Source of the DNA: Hexactinellida sp. DTS-2022
Lineage: Eukaryota > Porifera > Hexactinellida
Assembly: GCA_028753945.1 (NCBI GenBank)
Contig: JAPNXP010000012.1
Location: 4,920,501-4,984,500 of the forward strand
DNA: 64,000 nucleotides
Direction: 5' to 3'
The notes beneath the pieces were generated by a model that ran no database searches, was not told the origin of the DNA, and worked only from the letters and a program-made list of their open reading frames with translations. Of the stretch, positions 10,701 to 20,347 are shown one piece after another (the stretch's first letter is position 1; each line of letters opens with the position of its first letter). The position numbers were made by a program, and so were the translations under genes.

Positions 10701-13700
10701 ATATGTGCTAAAGGGGGAATCTGTGCAGTTCTTCCAATGCCTGGTGCAGCACATCTCCCTGATGCACTTAGTTTCGGAGAGTTTCCCCCTGGAGCTGGAG
10801 AGTGGTCTCAAATCCAAAGTAATGCTGTCCTCGCTAATCCAGGCAATCGTAAGGTGTTTGTGTGCTTATGATGATAATCTGATAAAACTGGGTAAACAGA
10901 CAATATTGTTAATTCTGGAGACAACTATACCTGCTTTAAACGTGAAGGATCAGATAAGCGAATTGGGATTCTTTTCAGAAATAGCACACTGCCTTACTAT
11001 GTGCTGCTACAAACTAATTTGGTTTGAGAAGAGAGGCGCTTGCGTTGGAATAGAAATGTTGGTTGAGAGATTGTCGCTGAGTTGGGTTATCCGACACCAA
11101 ATCCTATTTCTGAAGGGTCTCTTCAATCTGATTGGGAGTCTGGATGAAGAGATCACATACGGGATAATACAGCTGGCTAGCGAGTTGGTGTACGCTATTA
11201 TTGAGCGGTGCAATGTGCCCCTATCGGAGGCAGATGCGCGAGTGACTGAATTACAGCTGCTGCACCAGCTGTGTGCTATCGAGCTGCTGACGAGACACAT
11301 CTGTTCTCCCAACAAATATCTCAGGAATGTGGTGTTTAGATCGATAACTCTTCTCTCTCAAGTTATCCTCAATGTCCCCGTAACGACAGTGCTCGCTTCA
11401 CACAAGCATATTATCAGTGAATACTTCTCTTTACAAGAATCTCCCCTCAAGGTTCTGCCAAAGTCGGTTCAAATCGGATTTCTGGACGGATTCTTCTTTT
11501 GCAATTCTCAGAACCCGCTTGTCTTCTCAATAGACACGGGTAACTTGTTCCACAACATATTTATTGACGATCTCTTCTCGCTCTGCGATTGCGAGGAGCG
11601 AGCTCCCGCAAAGCAACAGAAAACAGAGGCTATCAACCAGGAATTGGTAAGAATCGGTCTCTACGCGCTGACTGCATTATGCTACAACCCGAATCTGCGC
11701 GAGAGAATATTCAAATGTTTGTGTACATTCATCCGACATGGAAATCCCGATCTAATGGAAGACGCCAAGGCCTGCATGCACATGTTCATACAGGACCACC
11801 ACGACCAGAAGCTCGCTCACGACGGACTCCGGGGGTTCCTGAATAGCATTCTACGCGTGCAGACCAGTCTCACTCCACCCTTGCTGCAGAGACTGACCTG
11901 CATGATAAGCTTATTTCCGGCGTCATTCAACGAGAAGTTCTGTAACCAACTATTGAATCCCATCACTAACCACTTGAACAGTCTGCTAAACACTCAGAAC
12001 AGAGGACATCAAGTGGAGCTGGAGAAAACTATCCTTATTATAAACATGTTCCATTATCTTCCTGCTGCCACATTCAAGCACTTTGAGAAGATCGTTAATG
12101 CCGTGTTGCAGCTGGACAGATTATTCTACGGAGAATTAGATAAGAATCTTTACGACGCTGTAACTAAATTTGCTTTAAACTTCCCAGATAGAACGATGAA
12201 GATGTTTATTGATTGCCTCCCGTCTAATCCGGATTGTTTCAAACTGTTTTCTTTTCTCATCACACAGAAGGACAGCCTGCCTTTCCTCAGATTCCTGCGA
12301 GAGTGTTCGGAGGACATTCTCTGTCTCATGCAGATGAAGTGTATGTACAACTGCTCCGAGGAACACCTCAAGCATTTCCAAGACCTCACTCGCTACTATG
12401 GGTATTTCATTTGTGATTGTATCGTTCAGCAAGACCCAAGTTGGATAGCGCAGCAACCCGCGATCATATCCTGCATGAAGTCTGTGTGGAAGTCGGACAG
12501 CTTCCATCAAGAAATCGATAACTTCAATTCGTCACCTCTCATTTGGAAGTTACCCAAACTGATTTCCCAGTGTTTAGTAACTTACCTCAATGAATCGCCA
12601 GAAGATACAAACACCCTTTTCCATCTTCTCCGCGCTTATGACCACAGATACCTGTGCTCTATGGAAACTCTAAGAACCTTCATAGATTTCAAAGTTGTTA
12701 CTAGTTACTCCTGTCAGAAGAAGAGAGCTATTTTCTTTGCATTCATTCCAATCTATGTCGACCCTGCCGTTGACAACGCGTTTAAAGCAAAGGTATTTAT
12801 ACATATCCTCATTCCAATGGTTCGTAACAGTTTCGAAGAAGGAGAAGTTGATGAGATAATCGGGGGACCACCCTGTCCGGATGAAGACAGCGAATCCAAC
12901 ATTATCAGCGTATTTATTTCCACTTTCATAGATTCAGATAAGTCTCTCTCAGAGACAGACAGCATACGCCTATTGGTATTACAGTTCGCCTGTTTATTCG
13001 TTGAGTACGGCTATCTCCATATCCATGACCCCACCACGCGAAAACACGGCACCAAGCTGCGTCAGCTGATGACCTACGCTTGGCCGTGTCTCCACATGAA
13101 ACGCTTTGCAGAGCCTTCAATGAAGTACCATGGACATCTCCTCCTTGCCCACATCATATCTAAATTTGCGATTCATAGAAAGATTGTGATTCAGGTATTC
13201 CATAGCCTTTTGGAGTCCCACACCGGAGAGGTGATTGGGGTGGCCAAGAAGGCCCTGGACATAATAGTGCCAGCTCTGCCTAATCGCATGGAGGACGGAC
13301 AGACTCTGCTGCTCCACTGGACTCGCAAAGTTCTGATCGAAGAGAGCAAGAATGGTATTATGATGCACGTTATTCTGCTCATAATACAGCACCATCAGCT
13401 GTACTACCCGATATACCGGAACATTATACACTACATGATTGCTGCTATGCAGAAGATCTCCTCCGCGGGGATGCTCTCTAAAGAGAACAGAAGCATTTGC
13501 TTGGACATCGCAGAAGTGGTGTTGAAGTGGGAGCTGCAGAGAGCCAAGGACGAGAAGGGCTCTGTCGAGAGAGGCCCCGCCCCCGCAGATAAGTACGGGG
13601 CCGCCAGTATGGAGACAGACCAGTACACTGATGGTAGAAGTATTAAATTCCTTTTCGGTAACCAGGAAACTGAAGAAGTCGTGCTTGAGAAGGTTCATCT

Positions 13701-16700
13701 TGAATTTGTTATGAATTATCTGTTTAAATTTACTTGCTACAGAGGTGAGCACAGTGCAACTGGGCCCCAGAACCAATGGGCCAATGAGCCCCTTTGGAAG
13801 AGGTGTTTTAATCTTTTTAAGAAAGCAATAATGCAACCTGAAATTTCCGAGAATATAACTATAAAGACACAGTGGTTGGAGAAATTGTTCAGTGTACCTC
13901 TCAATGAGCAAAATTCTACATTCTACAATAGAACGATTAACAGCACACTCGAACTGGTTGCTTTTATTATTGATAAAGTGCCTTTCAGATCTGTGATCAC
14001 TATTCTCATTCCTATTTCTAAATGTCTCACAAAGTGTCTCACTAGTTCTTACCCAAAGATAATCCAAGGAATACACGTGTTCTATCTTAAACTGTTGCAA
14101 GCTTTCCCTCCAAGTTCTAACCAACCTAGTTTTGAATTGATACAGAATATATACACTAACTTCAATGACTTTATCCAAGAGACATTGTCTGGATATGAGA
14201 AGTCCCCCAACTCAATGAAGATGTACACTGCAATCCTTCTCTGCAACACGACAACAAGTTCCAATCCAAAGTTTGCTGAACCATTTCTTGGGATTATCGT
14301 ACGGATTTTGCAGAAAATAATTAAGGACCAATACGCGTTGTCTGGGGATGCCACCACGCCCGCGGAGGAAGGGGTCTCTCCAGAAATCAGCTCACAGGAC
14401 ATTATTAATCAAATACTAAACCTAATATTTCAAATACTTGACCAGCTCGTTCTTTCAATGTCAGGCGAGACTAGAAGATTAGTGCTAAACGCTGTAATAA
14501 TGATCTGTGACTATTCTCAGTCTGTAGCGCTGATAGTTAAAGCTCTCGAGCACACCAAACTGATCGTATTCTCAACTGACTCGAGCATTGTAGGGCCTTG
14601 CTGGAAGGAAAAGTCTCAGAACCTACAAAAGATGAAATGTGTAACCAAGCGCTTCAACAAGAACCACGCAATTGCAGACGCGTACTTTGATATAATTTAC
14701 GATATTTACAACTCCCAAGATCTCCGCGGCTCGCAAGTGGCAACTGACCTGGAGGTGCTATTCCTCCACGGCATGCGATCCGAGTTCCCTCTTATAAGAC
14801 AGAAGTTCTTTAACCTGTACCAGTCCAACCTCGGCGCTACTGTATACGATAGACTTATTAATGTGTTAGTTGGACAGAACTGGAAGAACTTCGAGCAGTA
14901 CTACTGGGTGAAACACTGCGTTCACTTAATACTCTCCGTTATTGATCAGACCGCACTGCTGGAGACTTGTGTCGCACTCCAGGACGGTTACCAAGAAGGG
15001 CCGTTGCAATCCCAGTTTAGGTTCAAGTCTAGTTTGAAAGGAGATCAACAGACGTTGTACTCTATCGACAGCCCAAACCCTTCCGAAGACTCTCCCCTAC
15101 TCGAGTCCATTAAGGAGAACTACACCAGCAACTTCGTTAACGCGATAGCAGAGCTGTGCTACCTTAATTCGCAATTCTGTCATTGGACTTGGATAAACCT
15201 CTTCCCAATGATCTGGAAGGCCTTCAGTCAGAAGGACCGTAGCTCTCTGGCCGTTGAGATCAGCCCCTTCCTCATCAGTGGAACTCATCTCTGCCAAGCC
15301 GAAAATCCTGTTTCAGCTCTAGAAACAATTTTGGAAGGAATTTCCCTCTCCAACCCCTTTCTGCAGATGCGGCCCCCCATCCTCCACTACCTGGGCAGGA
15401 CGCACAATGCGCACTACAGAGCCATTCTATCTCTGGAGTACTTCATGAACTGCAACGGGGGACTTAAGCACGCTCCAAAGGACCCTAAGAGTATCTATGT
15501 TGGGTCATACGAAGACGAGCTATTGGAACCCTTGAATATCGAGAGTGTGGTGTGTCTCTCCCATCTGTATCTTCTGGTTAACGAGGAGGACCTGTGGGCG
15601 GGGCTGTGGAGGAACCACGCGGTATTCCCACAGACAGTAACCGCGGTCTCCTTTGAGAACCAGGGGTTCTACGAGGATGCCCAGATGTTCTATGAACAAG
15701 CTATGAGTAAGGATTTCGGGTACCATACGAATGCCAACGCGCCCCCGTCAATAATCCCCGAGTACAATCTGTGGGAGATGCAGTGGATTCGCTGCTCCAA
15801 GGAGCTGGGCCAGTGGGATCTGCTGAACGATTTCGGCACTTCTCAGGGCGTGTCGGGCAAGCCTCTGACTATCCTCCATTCAGCTTGGAGACTGGCTGAT
15901 TGGAGTGCGGTGAAGGAGGCAGTTAATCAGCTGGAGATTTGGAATTTCGAAGACGACGTGATAGATATAAATATTCACAAGTGCTACCTGTCTCTCTGCC
16001 AGGACAACACCAGCAATCCGACTGAAATCAAAACCTACGTAGACACGATCACAGACAGCGCGATGCGTCGGTTCCAGAAGTTACCGCGAGTGATCGGTCC
16101 GATCCACATTTCTCTGCTAAGGCTCTCACACAAAGTGGTGGAAGTTAATGAAGCGTCCCAGATCCTAACTTCCCTACAGCAGGTTAACAACGTGGGACCC
16201 CAGGGGCTAGCAGAGCTCAAGACAATCCCCAAAACCTGGAGAGACAGATTGCCCAACAAGTTTGATGACCTGTCTTACTGGAGTGATATTCTCAACCTGC
16301 GGCAGCACATGTTCAAAGCTATCGTTTCGAATTGCGAAGGGTTTTCTCAGACACTGAACGACCAATACAGCCCGACGCTAACAGCGTTCCATAACTCGGC
16401 GTTTTCATTTGTAAAGTACGCCTCAATCGCTCGTAAGCAGGACCTGATTAATGTGTGCTTGGACGCACTCGTCCGCATCATGAGCATCCCGCAGGTGCAG
16501 CCACAGGACAAGTTCGTTAAGCAGAAAGAGAAGATTAAGTGCTACATCAAGGTGTCCCAGCTGATGAGCGATAGCGAGCTGCAAGAAGCAATAGAGAACA
16601 TAGACGCCACGGACGTAACTTCTTTCTCGTCGCACTCCAAGTCTGACTTCTTCAGCTACAAAGCTGTCCTGCTCTCCCACATCGGCAGAGCTGAGGAGGC

Positions 16701-19107
16701 TAATAACATGTTCAGCGCTGCTATTCAGCTTCACGACGACAACACGAATGCCTGGGGGATGTGGGGAGAGTACATGGACAAGCTATTCATGCAGCAGTCT
16801 GACGAGAATAGGATATCGTACGCTAAATCCGCCATGGCTAGTTACATGCAGAGCTGCAGACAGATTAAGGTATCCACCAAAACCTCTCTTTTCATTTCTC
16901 GCATCTTTTGGTTGTTGCTCTACGAAGAGGAAGGGAGAGGAAATCTCGACGAAGTTTTCCAAAGCTTTGCTTCTAGCGTCACGGTGAAACACTGGATCTC
17001 CTGGATAGAGCAGATTATAAAAACTGCTTTCCTGAACAATAAGCATTTCATGTTGGACTTGCTTACCGAAGTAGCCAAGTCCTACCCCCAGTCAGTGTAT
17101 TTCCACTCTAGGGCTGCCTACCTGGCTACGCAGCCTAACCTGGACAGGCTAGCTATCGGCCCCCCTAATCCCCCTACTCTCAATCCGGATCCCGACCTAC
17201 TCCTCCCCTCTGCAGGCGACGCCAAGCCCAGCGAGACGAACAGCGAGCCGCAGCCCTGCTCCAGCACCGACCCTCCCGCTCCTAACAGCGTTCCGACGGA
17301 GGAAGACGACTCTGCTATGGACAGCTCGGCAGTCCTCTTTGAAGACAATTCCAGCCAAATGAACACCGAGCCCTCTCCCGCTCCCCCGCCCCCTCCCTAC
17401 CCCAGTGTGCCACTCACACAGACGCAGGAGATATGTTCAAAGCTAGAGAAAGTTAACTTAGCGATTCTAAGCAAGCATCCAGCCATCTACTTCTCACTCA
17501 ACGCTTTTGCAGATGCTCTGACAATTGGGATTCGCTGGGAGTCTTATCTCATCACGATTCTACAGGACATTCTTCTCTCTTGTAAGAGGCTTGCTTTTGA
17601 CAGCAAGAGCACCCCGATGACAGTTAAACTCTCGCCAGAACAGGAATCAGCCATTAGCAACTTAGTCAACGTGTTCAGACAGGAATCGGATATTCAGGAC
17701 TTCCCTGTTGGCGCGTTGAGAAGTTTCTGCGCCAAACTAAGAGAGGACTTGGACTCGGAATCAGGAGAGTACCAACAGATAAAATCAGATTTTGTGAAGG
17801 ACTTTTCTCCTCTCTCTTCGCAGTCACTGCCTCAAGCCTCTAACCTACACAGAACAATAGCTAACCTCAAGAAATGGATTCTACTTCTGACTGACAGACA
17901 GAAATCTCGCAGTACATTCCCATTCGAAACTAGCATGTACAGTGTTCTGGCTAGCTTCACTAGCTCCACCTCTAGTCTCGCTCTCCCAGGGCTCCCTCCC
18001 AACCTGGACATGCCCGGCAATACTGTCACTGTGGAGAGGTTCCTACACAACTACGACAAGGTGCTCTCCTCGCCAGACGTCACCCTGGCTATCCTAGGCC
18101 AGGACGGTAACGTGTACACCTACCGACTAGAGGTGTACGTCTCCCCCACTGAGTGCAACCGAGTGGAACGGGTTAGAGATCTGCTGGGCAGACTTAACCC
18201 ATTTATCGATAAAACCAAAGAAACTTCAAAGCGCTACCTGAAGTACCAGATGCCCTACTGGGCTAAGATATCTCCCTGCGTCTCTCTTATAGAAATATGC
18301 AATAACAATACAACGAACCTGAATGAGATATTCAACACATTTACCAGGGCTAACTCCCTACCAGCTGATTCTTATTTCAACCAATACTACGAGTCTGTGA
18401 TGAAAGACTCCGCTAAAATGGCTTCAGATGGCCCGCGATACTTCCAAACTCTGTTCGATGAGATACAACGCAACTTCTGTCCCAAACACATTCTTAACGA
18501 ATGGGTGAAGAAACGGTTTAACCACCCCACTGACTTCTGGACCTTCCGGAGGCAGTTCACTAACTATCTCTCTGTTAACAACATCACTCAGTATGCGCTG
18601 TGTCTCACTAGCATTTCCCCTGAAAATCTAGAATTAACCTGTAACACCGGATGTTTCTTTGTCCCCAGACAAACGTTCGATTTGAACACCAAACAGAGCC
18701 CTCCCGTATTGCACTACTCGCACACAGTTCCGTTTAGATTAACTCCTAACATTACTCACTTTATTAGCGACTTTAACATATCTGGTCCTTTGCTCTCAAA
18801 CATGATTGCTATCATTCGTTGTTATGCCCAAGCCAAGTTTGGTATCACAAACATGCTATTTGTGTTTATCCGCGATGAGCTGATGGATTATTACATACAA
18901 CAGAGATCGATAGATTCCCTGGCTTGCGAGAGAACACCGTTAGAACTATTCTCACAGGTCACACGGTCCGCCTCAATACTTGTTAACAGGATAAGCAATC
19001 TAGCTAGCTTTAGCGATGCCAAGTCCCCGATTGAGGGTCTGGTGGTAGAGTCTCAGGATGTAGCCCGCCTGGCGCTAGTTTGTCCCACTTGGAATGCTTG
19101 GCTCTGA
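7732..19107 (+). CDS. TRRAP: TRRAP/Tra1, giant PIKK-family pseudokinase scaffold of SAGA and NuA4/TIP60
   Basis: The single uninterrupted frame encodes 3791 residues, close to human TRRAP (about 3860). The N-terminus (FLHASIPVFFQFLRETEVQF, HRLPTND, DNEEN) matches TRRAP. HEAT-type helical repeats fill about residues 1-2600, followed by the FAT region (about 2600-3230). The FAT region carries a low-complexity proline/serine/glutamate insert at about 3143-3226. The C-terminal kinase-like domain contains KETSKRYLKYQMP, DFWTFRRQF and PFRLTPNITHF, with no catalytic HRD or DFG motifs, so it is a pseudokinase as in the family. The FATC end is CPTWNAWL, matching the TRRAP terminus. It recruits acetyltransferase complexes to activators in the nucleus. 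Absence of any intron in 11.4 kb is unusual for an animal. Confidence 0.97.
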   Translation: MSQLQSSNVSPETLNLIVDASVDFDKKLKCIQDTTESLDDLIHSDRYASFLHASIPVFFQFLRETEVQFSSDTPQQEARKQVVNILHRLPTNDSLKLYSNDILHNVINVVINDNEENAIICVWLIIEHIKYYKPQLTPELQQFLHFTKKLLADLPNLKNELVAYENIKQEAPEAEQFDKDPKPDVSSSRQLTRVYPSHLSLKVLAELPVVLLLAYQCYKAPIEPIILELIPQLITAIKLDPRTFFPDPSGKDVLIDFISAQVKYVSFLSYFSRSCPEKLTDHASSIVHGVMQMLQNLPSEVIIMRKELLNATKSLIFSDLRVFFLPHLEVLLEENIFLGPNSYEGFRVLYYQCIGDLIYNLRTKLNTFQLKKAVDLFGRAIYEPSYLTVIQQVSLKVLLGLAECLRQKQEEPSSRDLLIRMLNMLLLKFQYISEQVVPQLLEQSSGDSSRSLSETGGASGVSDDKRDEFSEEFSSATSAKKTTIKYTIPGYLVLSECKSLLKLFILSVKTIVTALAIPSGTHSFISIGSLKTFPSYEDGVFHKLFESMLRSIELYRLSATSSGTLVISNPKYYLSPLFKTKVMEEKEVFENFAHIFTSLTPTTFKCIISTHIQLLIEQIQKNFALQFIPQTFYTQPSTCAVFSSIMLDYLVKRLEEMGSNPDKSELYLKLLKLTFTSISYFPQENEQLLKPYISSIISKSLSYCKSASDPMGYFYLIKALYRGLSNASEATYSEFRLQLTDLLSTLNKFHSTAQTQLLKDIIVELSLTIPFRSPTIALPYAPYIIYLMRPLVSALDSSSVNYVQMGLKFLDSFLDTVSPDKLFDTFHNLKGPLMCSLYKILSRPEKEISHAVFKILGKFGGNSRNVLKTPQELCYQEPEPSEQHAILPFSNLPGIVTLPVSELVRESAHILEEGKLESNYLEAAWHIIHGYLLSLLTSEEIQFIANITKTSKFTLKSRHKHSSNEPIAQLSVTEHDSTLSTALYGLLNAVYVLKGESVQFFQCLVQHISLMHLVSESFPLELESGLKSKVMLSSLIQAIVRCLCAYDDNLIKLGKQTILLILETTIPALNVKDQISELGFFSEIAHCLTMCCYKLIWFEKRGACVGIEMLVERLSLSWVIRHQILFLKGLFNLIGSLDEEITYGIIQLASELVYAIIERCNVPLSEADARVTELQLLHQLCAIELLTRHICSPNKYLRNVVFRSITLLSQVILNVPVTTVLASHKHIISEYFSLQESPLKVLPKSVQIGFLDGFFFCNSQNPLVFSIDTGNLFHNIFIDDLFSLCDCEERAPAKQQKTEAINQELVRIGLYALTALCYNPNLRERIFKCLCTFIRHGNPDLMEDAKACMHMFIQDHHDQKLAHDGLRGFLNSILRVQTSLTPPLLQRLTCMISLFPASFNEKFCNQLLNPITNHLNSLLNTQNRGHQVELEKTILIINMFHYLPAATFKHFEKIVNAVLQLDRLFYGELDKNLYDAVTKFALNFPDRTMKMFIDCLPSNPDCFKLFSFLITQKDSLPFLRFLRECSEDILCLMQMKCMYNCSEEHLKHFQDLTRYYGYFICDCIVQQDPSWIAQQPAIISCMKSVWKSDSFHQEIDNFNSSPLIWKLPKLISQCLVTYLNESPEDTNTLFHLLRAYDHRYLCSMETLRTFIDFKVVTSYSCQKKRAIFFAFIPIYVDPAVDNAFKAKVFIHILIPMVRNSFEEGEVDEIIGGPPCPDEDSESNIISVFISTFIDSDKSLSETDSIRLLVLQFACLFVEYGYLHIHDPTTRKHGTKLRQLMTYAWPCLHMKRFAEPSMKYHGHLLLAHIISKFAIHRKIVIQVFHSLLESHTGEVIGVAKKALDIIVPALPNRMEDGQTLLLHWTRKVLIEESKNGIMMHVILLIIQHHQLYYPIYRNIIHYMIAAMQKISSAGMLSKENRSICLDIAEVVLKWELQRAKDEKGSVERGPAPADKYGAASMETDQYTDGRSIKFLFGNQETEEVVLEKVHLEFVMNYLFKFTCYRGEHSATGPQNQWANEPLWKRCFNLFKKAIMQPEISENITIKTQWLEKLFSVPLNEQNSTFYNRTINSTLELVAFIIDKVPFRSVITILIPISKCLTKCLTSSYPKIIQGIHVFYLKLLQAFPPSSNQPSFELIQNIYTNFNDFIQETLSGYEKSPNSMKMYTAILLCNTTTSSNPKFAEPFLGIIVRILQKIIKDQYALSGDATTPAEEGVSPEISSQDIINQILNLIFQILDQLVLSMSGETRRLVLNAVIMICDYSQSVALIVKALEHTKLIVFSTDSSIVGPCWKEKSQNLQKMKCVTKRFNKNHAIADAYFDIIYDIYNSQDLRGSQVATDLEVLFLHGMRSEFPLIRQKFFNLYQSNLGATVYDRLINVLVGQNWKNFEQYYWVKHCVHLILSVIDQTALLETCVALQDGYQEGPLQSQFRFKSSLKGDQQTLYSIDSPNPSEDSPLLESIKENYTSNFVNAIAELCYLNSQFCHWTWINLFPMIWKAFSQKDRSSLAVEISPFLISGTHLCQAENPVSALETILEGISLSNPFLQMRPPILHYLGRTHNAHYRAILSLEYFMNCNGGLKHAPKDPKSIYVGSYEDELLEPLNIESVVCLSHLYLLVNEEDLWAGLWRNHAVFPQTVTAVSFENQGFYEDAQMFYEQAMSKDFGYHTNANAPPSIIPEYNLWEMQWIRCSKELGQWDLLNDFGTSQGVSGKPLTILHSAWRLADWSAVKEAVNQLEIWNFEDDVIDINIHKCYLSLCQDNTSNPTEIKTYVDTITDSAMRRFQKLPRVIGPIHISLLRLSHKVVEVNEASQILTSLQQVNNVGPQGLAELKTIPKTWRDRLPNKFDDLSYWSDILNLRQHMFKAIVSNCEGFSQTLNDQYSPTLTAFHNSAFSFVKYASIARKQDLINVCLDALVRIMSIPQVQPQDKFVKQKEKIKCYIKVSQLMSDSELQEAIENIDATDVTSFSSHSKSDFFSYKAVLLSHIGRAEEANNMFSAAIQLHDDNTNAWGMWGEYMDKLFMQQSDENRISYAKSAMASYMQSCRQIKVSTKTSLFISRIFWLLLYEEEGRGNLDEVFQSFASSVTVKHWISWIEQIIKTAFLNNKHFMLDLLTEVAKSYPQSVYFHSRAAYLATQPNLDRLAIGPPNPPTLNPDPDLLLPSAGDAKPSETNSEPQPCSSTDPPAPNSVPTEEDDSAMDSSAVLFEDNSSQMNTEPSPAPPPPPYPSVPLTQTQEICSKLEKVNLAILSKHPAIYFSLNAFADALTIGIRWESYLITILQDILLSCKRLAFDSKSTPMTVKLSPEQESAISNLVNVFRQESDIQDFPVGALRSFCAKLREDLDSESGEYQQIKSDFVKDFSPLSSQSLPQASNLHRTIANLKKWILLLTDRQKSRSTFPFETSMYSVLASFTSSTSSLALPGLPPNLDMPGNTVTVERFLHNYDKVLSSPDVTLAILGQDGNVYTYRLEVYVSPTECNRVERVRDLLGRLNPFIDKTKETSKRYLKYQMPYWAKISPCVSLIEICNNNTTNLNEIFNTFTRANSLPADSYFNQYYESVMKDSAKMASDGPRYFQTLFDEIQRNFCPKHILNEWVKKRFNHPTDFWTFRRQFTNYLSVNNITQYALCLTSISPENLELTCNTGCFFVPRQTFDLNTKQSPPVLHYSHTVPFRLTPNITHFISDFNISGPLLSNMIAIIRCYAQAKFGITNMLFVFIRDELMDYYIQQRSIDSLACERTPLELFSQVTRSASILVNRISNLASFSDAKSPIEGLVVESQDVARLALVCPTWNAWL

Positions 19108-19380
19108 TATAGAAACTATCCAATTTGATGCTCAACAGATTCCGCACTACGGCACATGGTGAGATTTAAATACAGTGAGTTGCTACGTTTTTTGAAAATA
19201 CTTTGCTATTTGCCTCTGCGAAGGCACTTTAATACTTTCCAATATTTAATGTGATATGCTGTTTTATCCGTTATACATTCAATTCATATTAAGCTGATTA
19301 ATACAATACGCATCTAATCTTGTAGGTAACTACTGTAGGTATGTAATACAAATAGTTTATAGATTGAGAGATTGTAATTA

Positions 19381-19552
19381 CAATGAACTCCCGTTATAAC
19401 GAAGTCGGTTATAACGAAATACCCGCTTATAACGAAATAGAAATTTCCCCCAGAGCCTAAATGTATTAATGATTATCCGCTTATAACGAATATCCGCTTA
19501 TAACGAAGGAATTTACAGGTCCCAAGCACTTCGTTATAACGAGAATTAACTG
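19381..19552. mobile_element. 172-bp TA-flanked Tigger-like MITE upstream of HDDC2
   Basis: The left end is caatgaactcccgttataacg. The right end is cgttataacgagaattaactg, its imperfect inverse. TA duplicates lie at 19379-19380 and 19553-19554. The interior holds repeated cgcttataacgaa motifs. Insertion ends 32 bp before the HDDC2 start codon. The rest of the 19108-19584 spacer shows nothing else. Confidence 0.8.
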
Positions 19553-19584
19553 TATTAGAATAGAATTACTAATTCAGAGAATCA

Positions 19585-20157
19585 ATGGCCTCTAAGAACG
19601 CTGAGGTTTTGGGAGTATTCGAGTTCTGCAGACTGCTCGGAGTCCTCAAACACTTGGAGAGAGCAGGTTGGGTGCGCAGGGGGGTGGATAAGCCAGAGAG
19701 CGTGGCCGGACACATGTACCGGATGGCCCTCCTCTCTTTCTTGGCTCCCGCCAGCCCAGCCATGGACAGGAATAAGTGCATCAAACTGAGTCTAGTGCAC
19801 GACCTAGGGGAGAGCATAGTGGGGGACATCACACCTCTTGACGGCATCGGGAAAGAGGAAAAGTATAAAAGGGAGAAGTCAGCTCTCGAGAGAATATCTA
19901 CTCTTGTTTCGGATCCTGTTGGGATTGAGATCCGTGAGCTGTGGGAAGAGTACGAGAGGGCGGAGACGCAAGAGTCAATTTATGTTAGAGATCTGGACAA
20001 GTTTGATATGTTATTCCAAGCTCACGAATATGAGAAGAGCCAAAGTATCGACCTTCAAGAATTCTTCACGTCTACGGAAGGTTGGTTTAAAACTGATCAG
20101 GTGAAGGCATGGGTAGACCATTTAGTATCCTTAAGAGATTCTCAACACATTGACTGA
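19585..20157 (+). CDS. HDDC2: HDDC2, HD-domain 5'-deoxynucleotidase
   Basis: The 190-residue, uninterrupted product is close in length to human HDDC2. The metal-binding HD fold is visible: ESVAGHMYRMA supplies His43, LVHDLGES supplies His72-Asp73, and RDLDKFDM near residue 135 supplies the third acid. The opening FEFCRLLGVLKHLERAGWVRRGV is a characteristic HDDC2/YfbR-like segment. The family removes phosphate from deoxynucleoside 5'-monophosphates in the cytosol. The first ATG after the MITE gives the canonical start. It is convergent with the hemicentin-like gene, with 190 bp between the stop codons. Confidence 0.93.
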   Translation: MASKNAEVLGVFEFCRLLGVLKHLERAGWVRRGVDKPESVAGHMYRMALLSFLAPASPAMDRNKCIKLSLVHDLGESIVGDITPLDGIGKEEKYKREKSALERISTLVSDPVGIEIRELWEEYERAETQESIYVRDLDKFDMLFQAHEYEKSQSIDLQEFFTSTEGWFKTDQVKAWVDHLVSLRDSQHID

Positions 20158-20347
20158 GTATTTAGTTGTTATTTGTATTACAATTTATCATCACTTATTA
20201 ATACTTGTCACAAACTAATTTATAGTGAATTCATAACTGCATTGGGTGTACAAATTGTAGTAATTAACTGGAATTGAACAATATTAACCAAACAGGACTC
20301 AAACTACATACACACTATTTAGGGGGTATTATATCTAACAATCCTGT

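Noticed and set aside
13117..14178. 353-codon antisense ORF within TRRAP
   Set aside because: It lies entirely opposite conserved TRRAP coding sequence and shows no recognisable domain. It is a by-product of codon composition.
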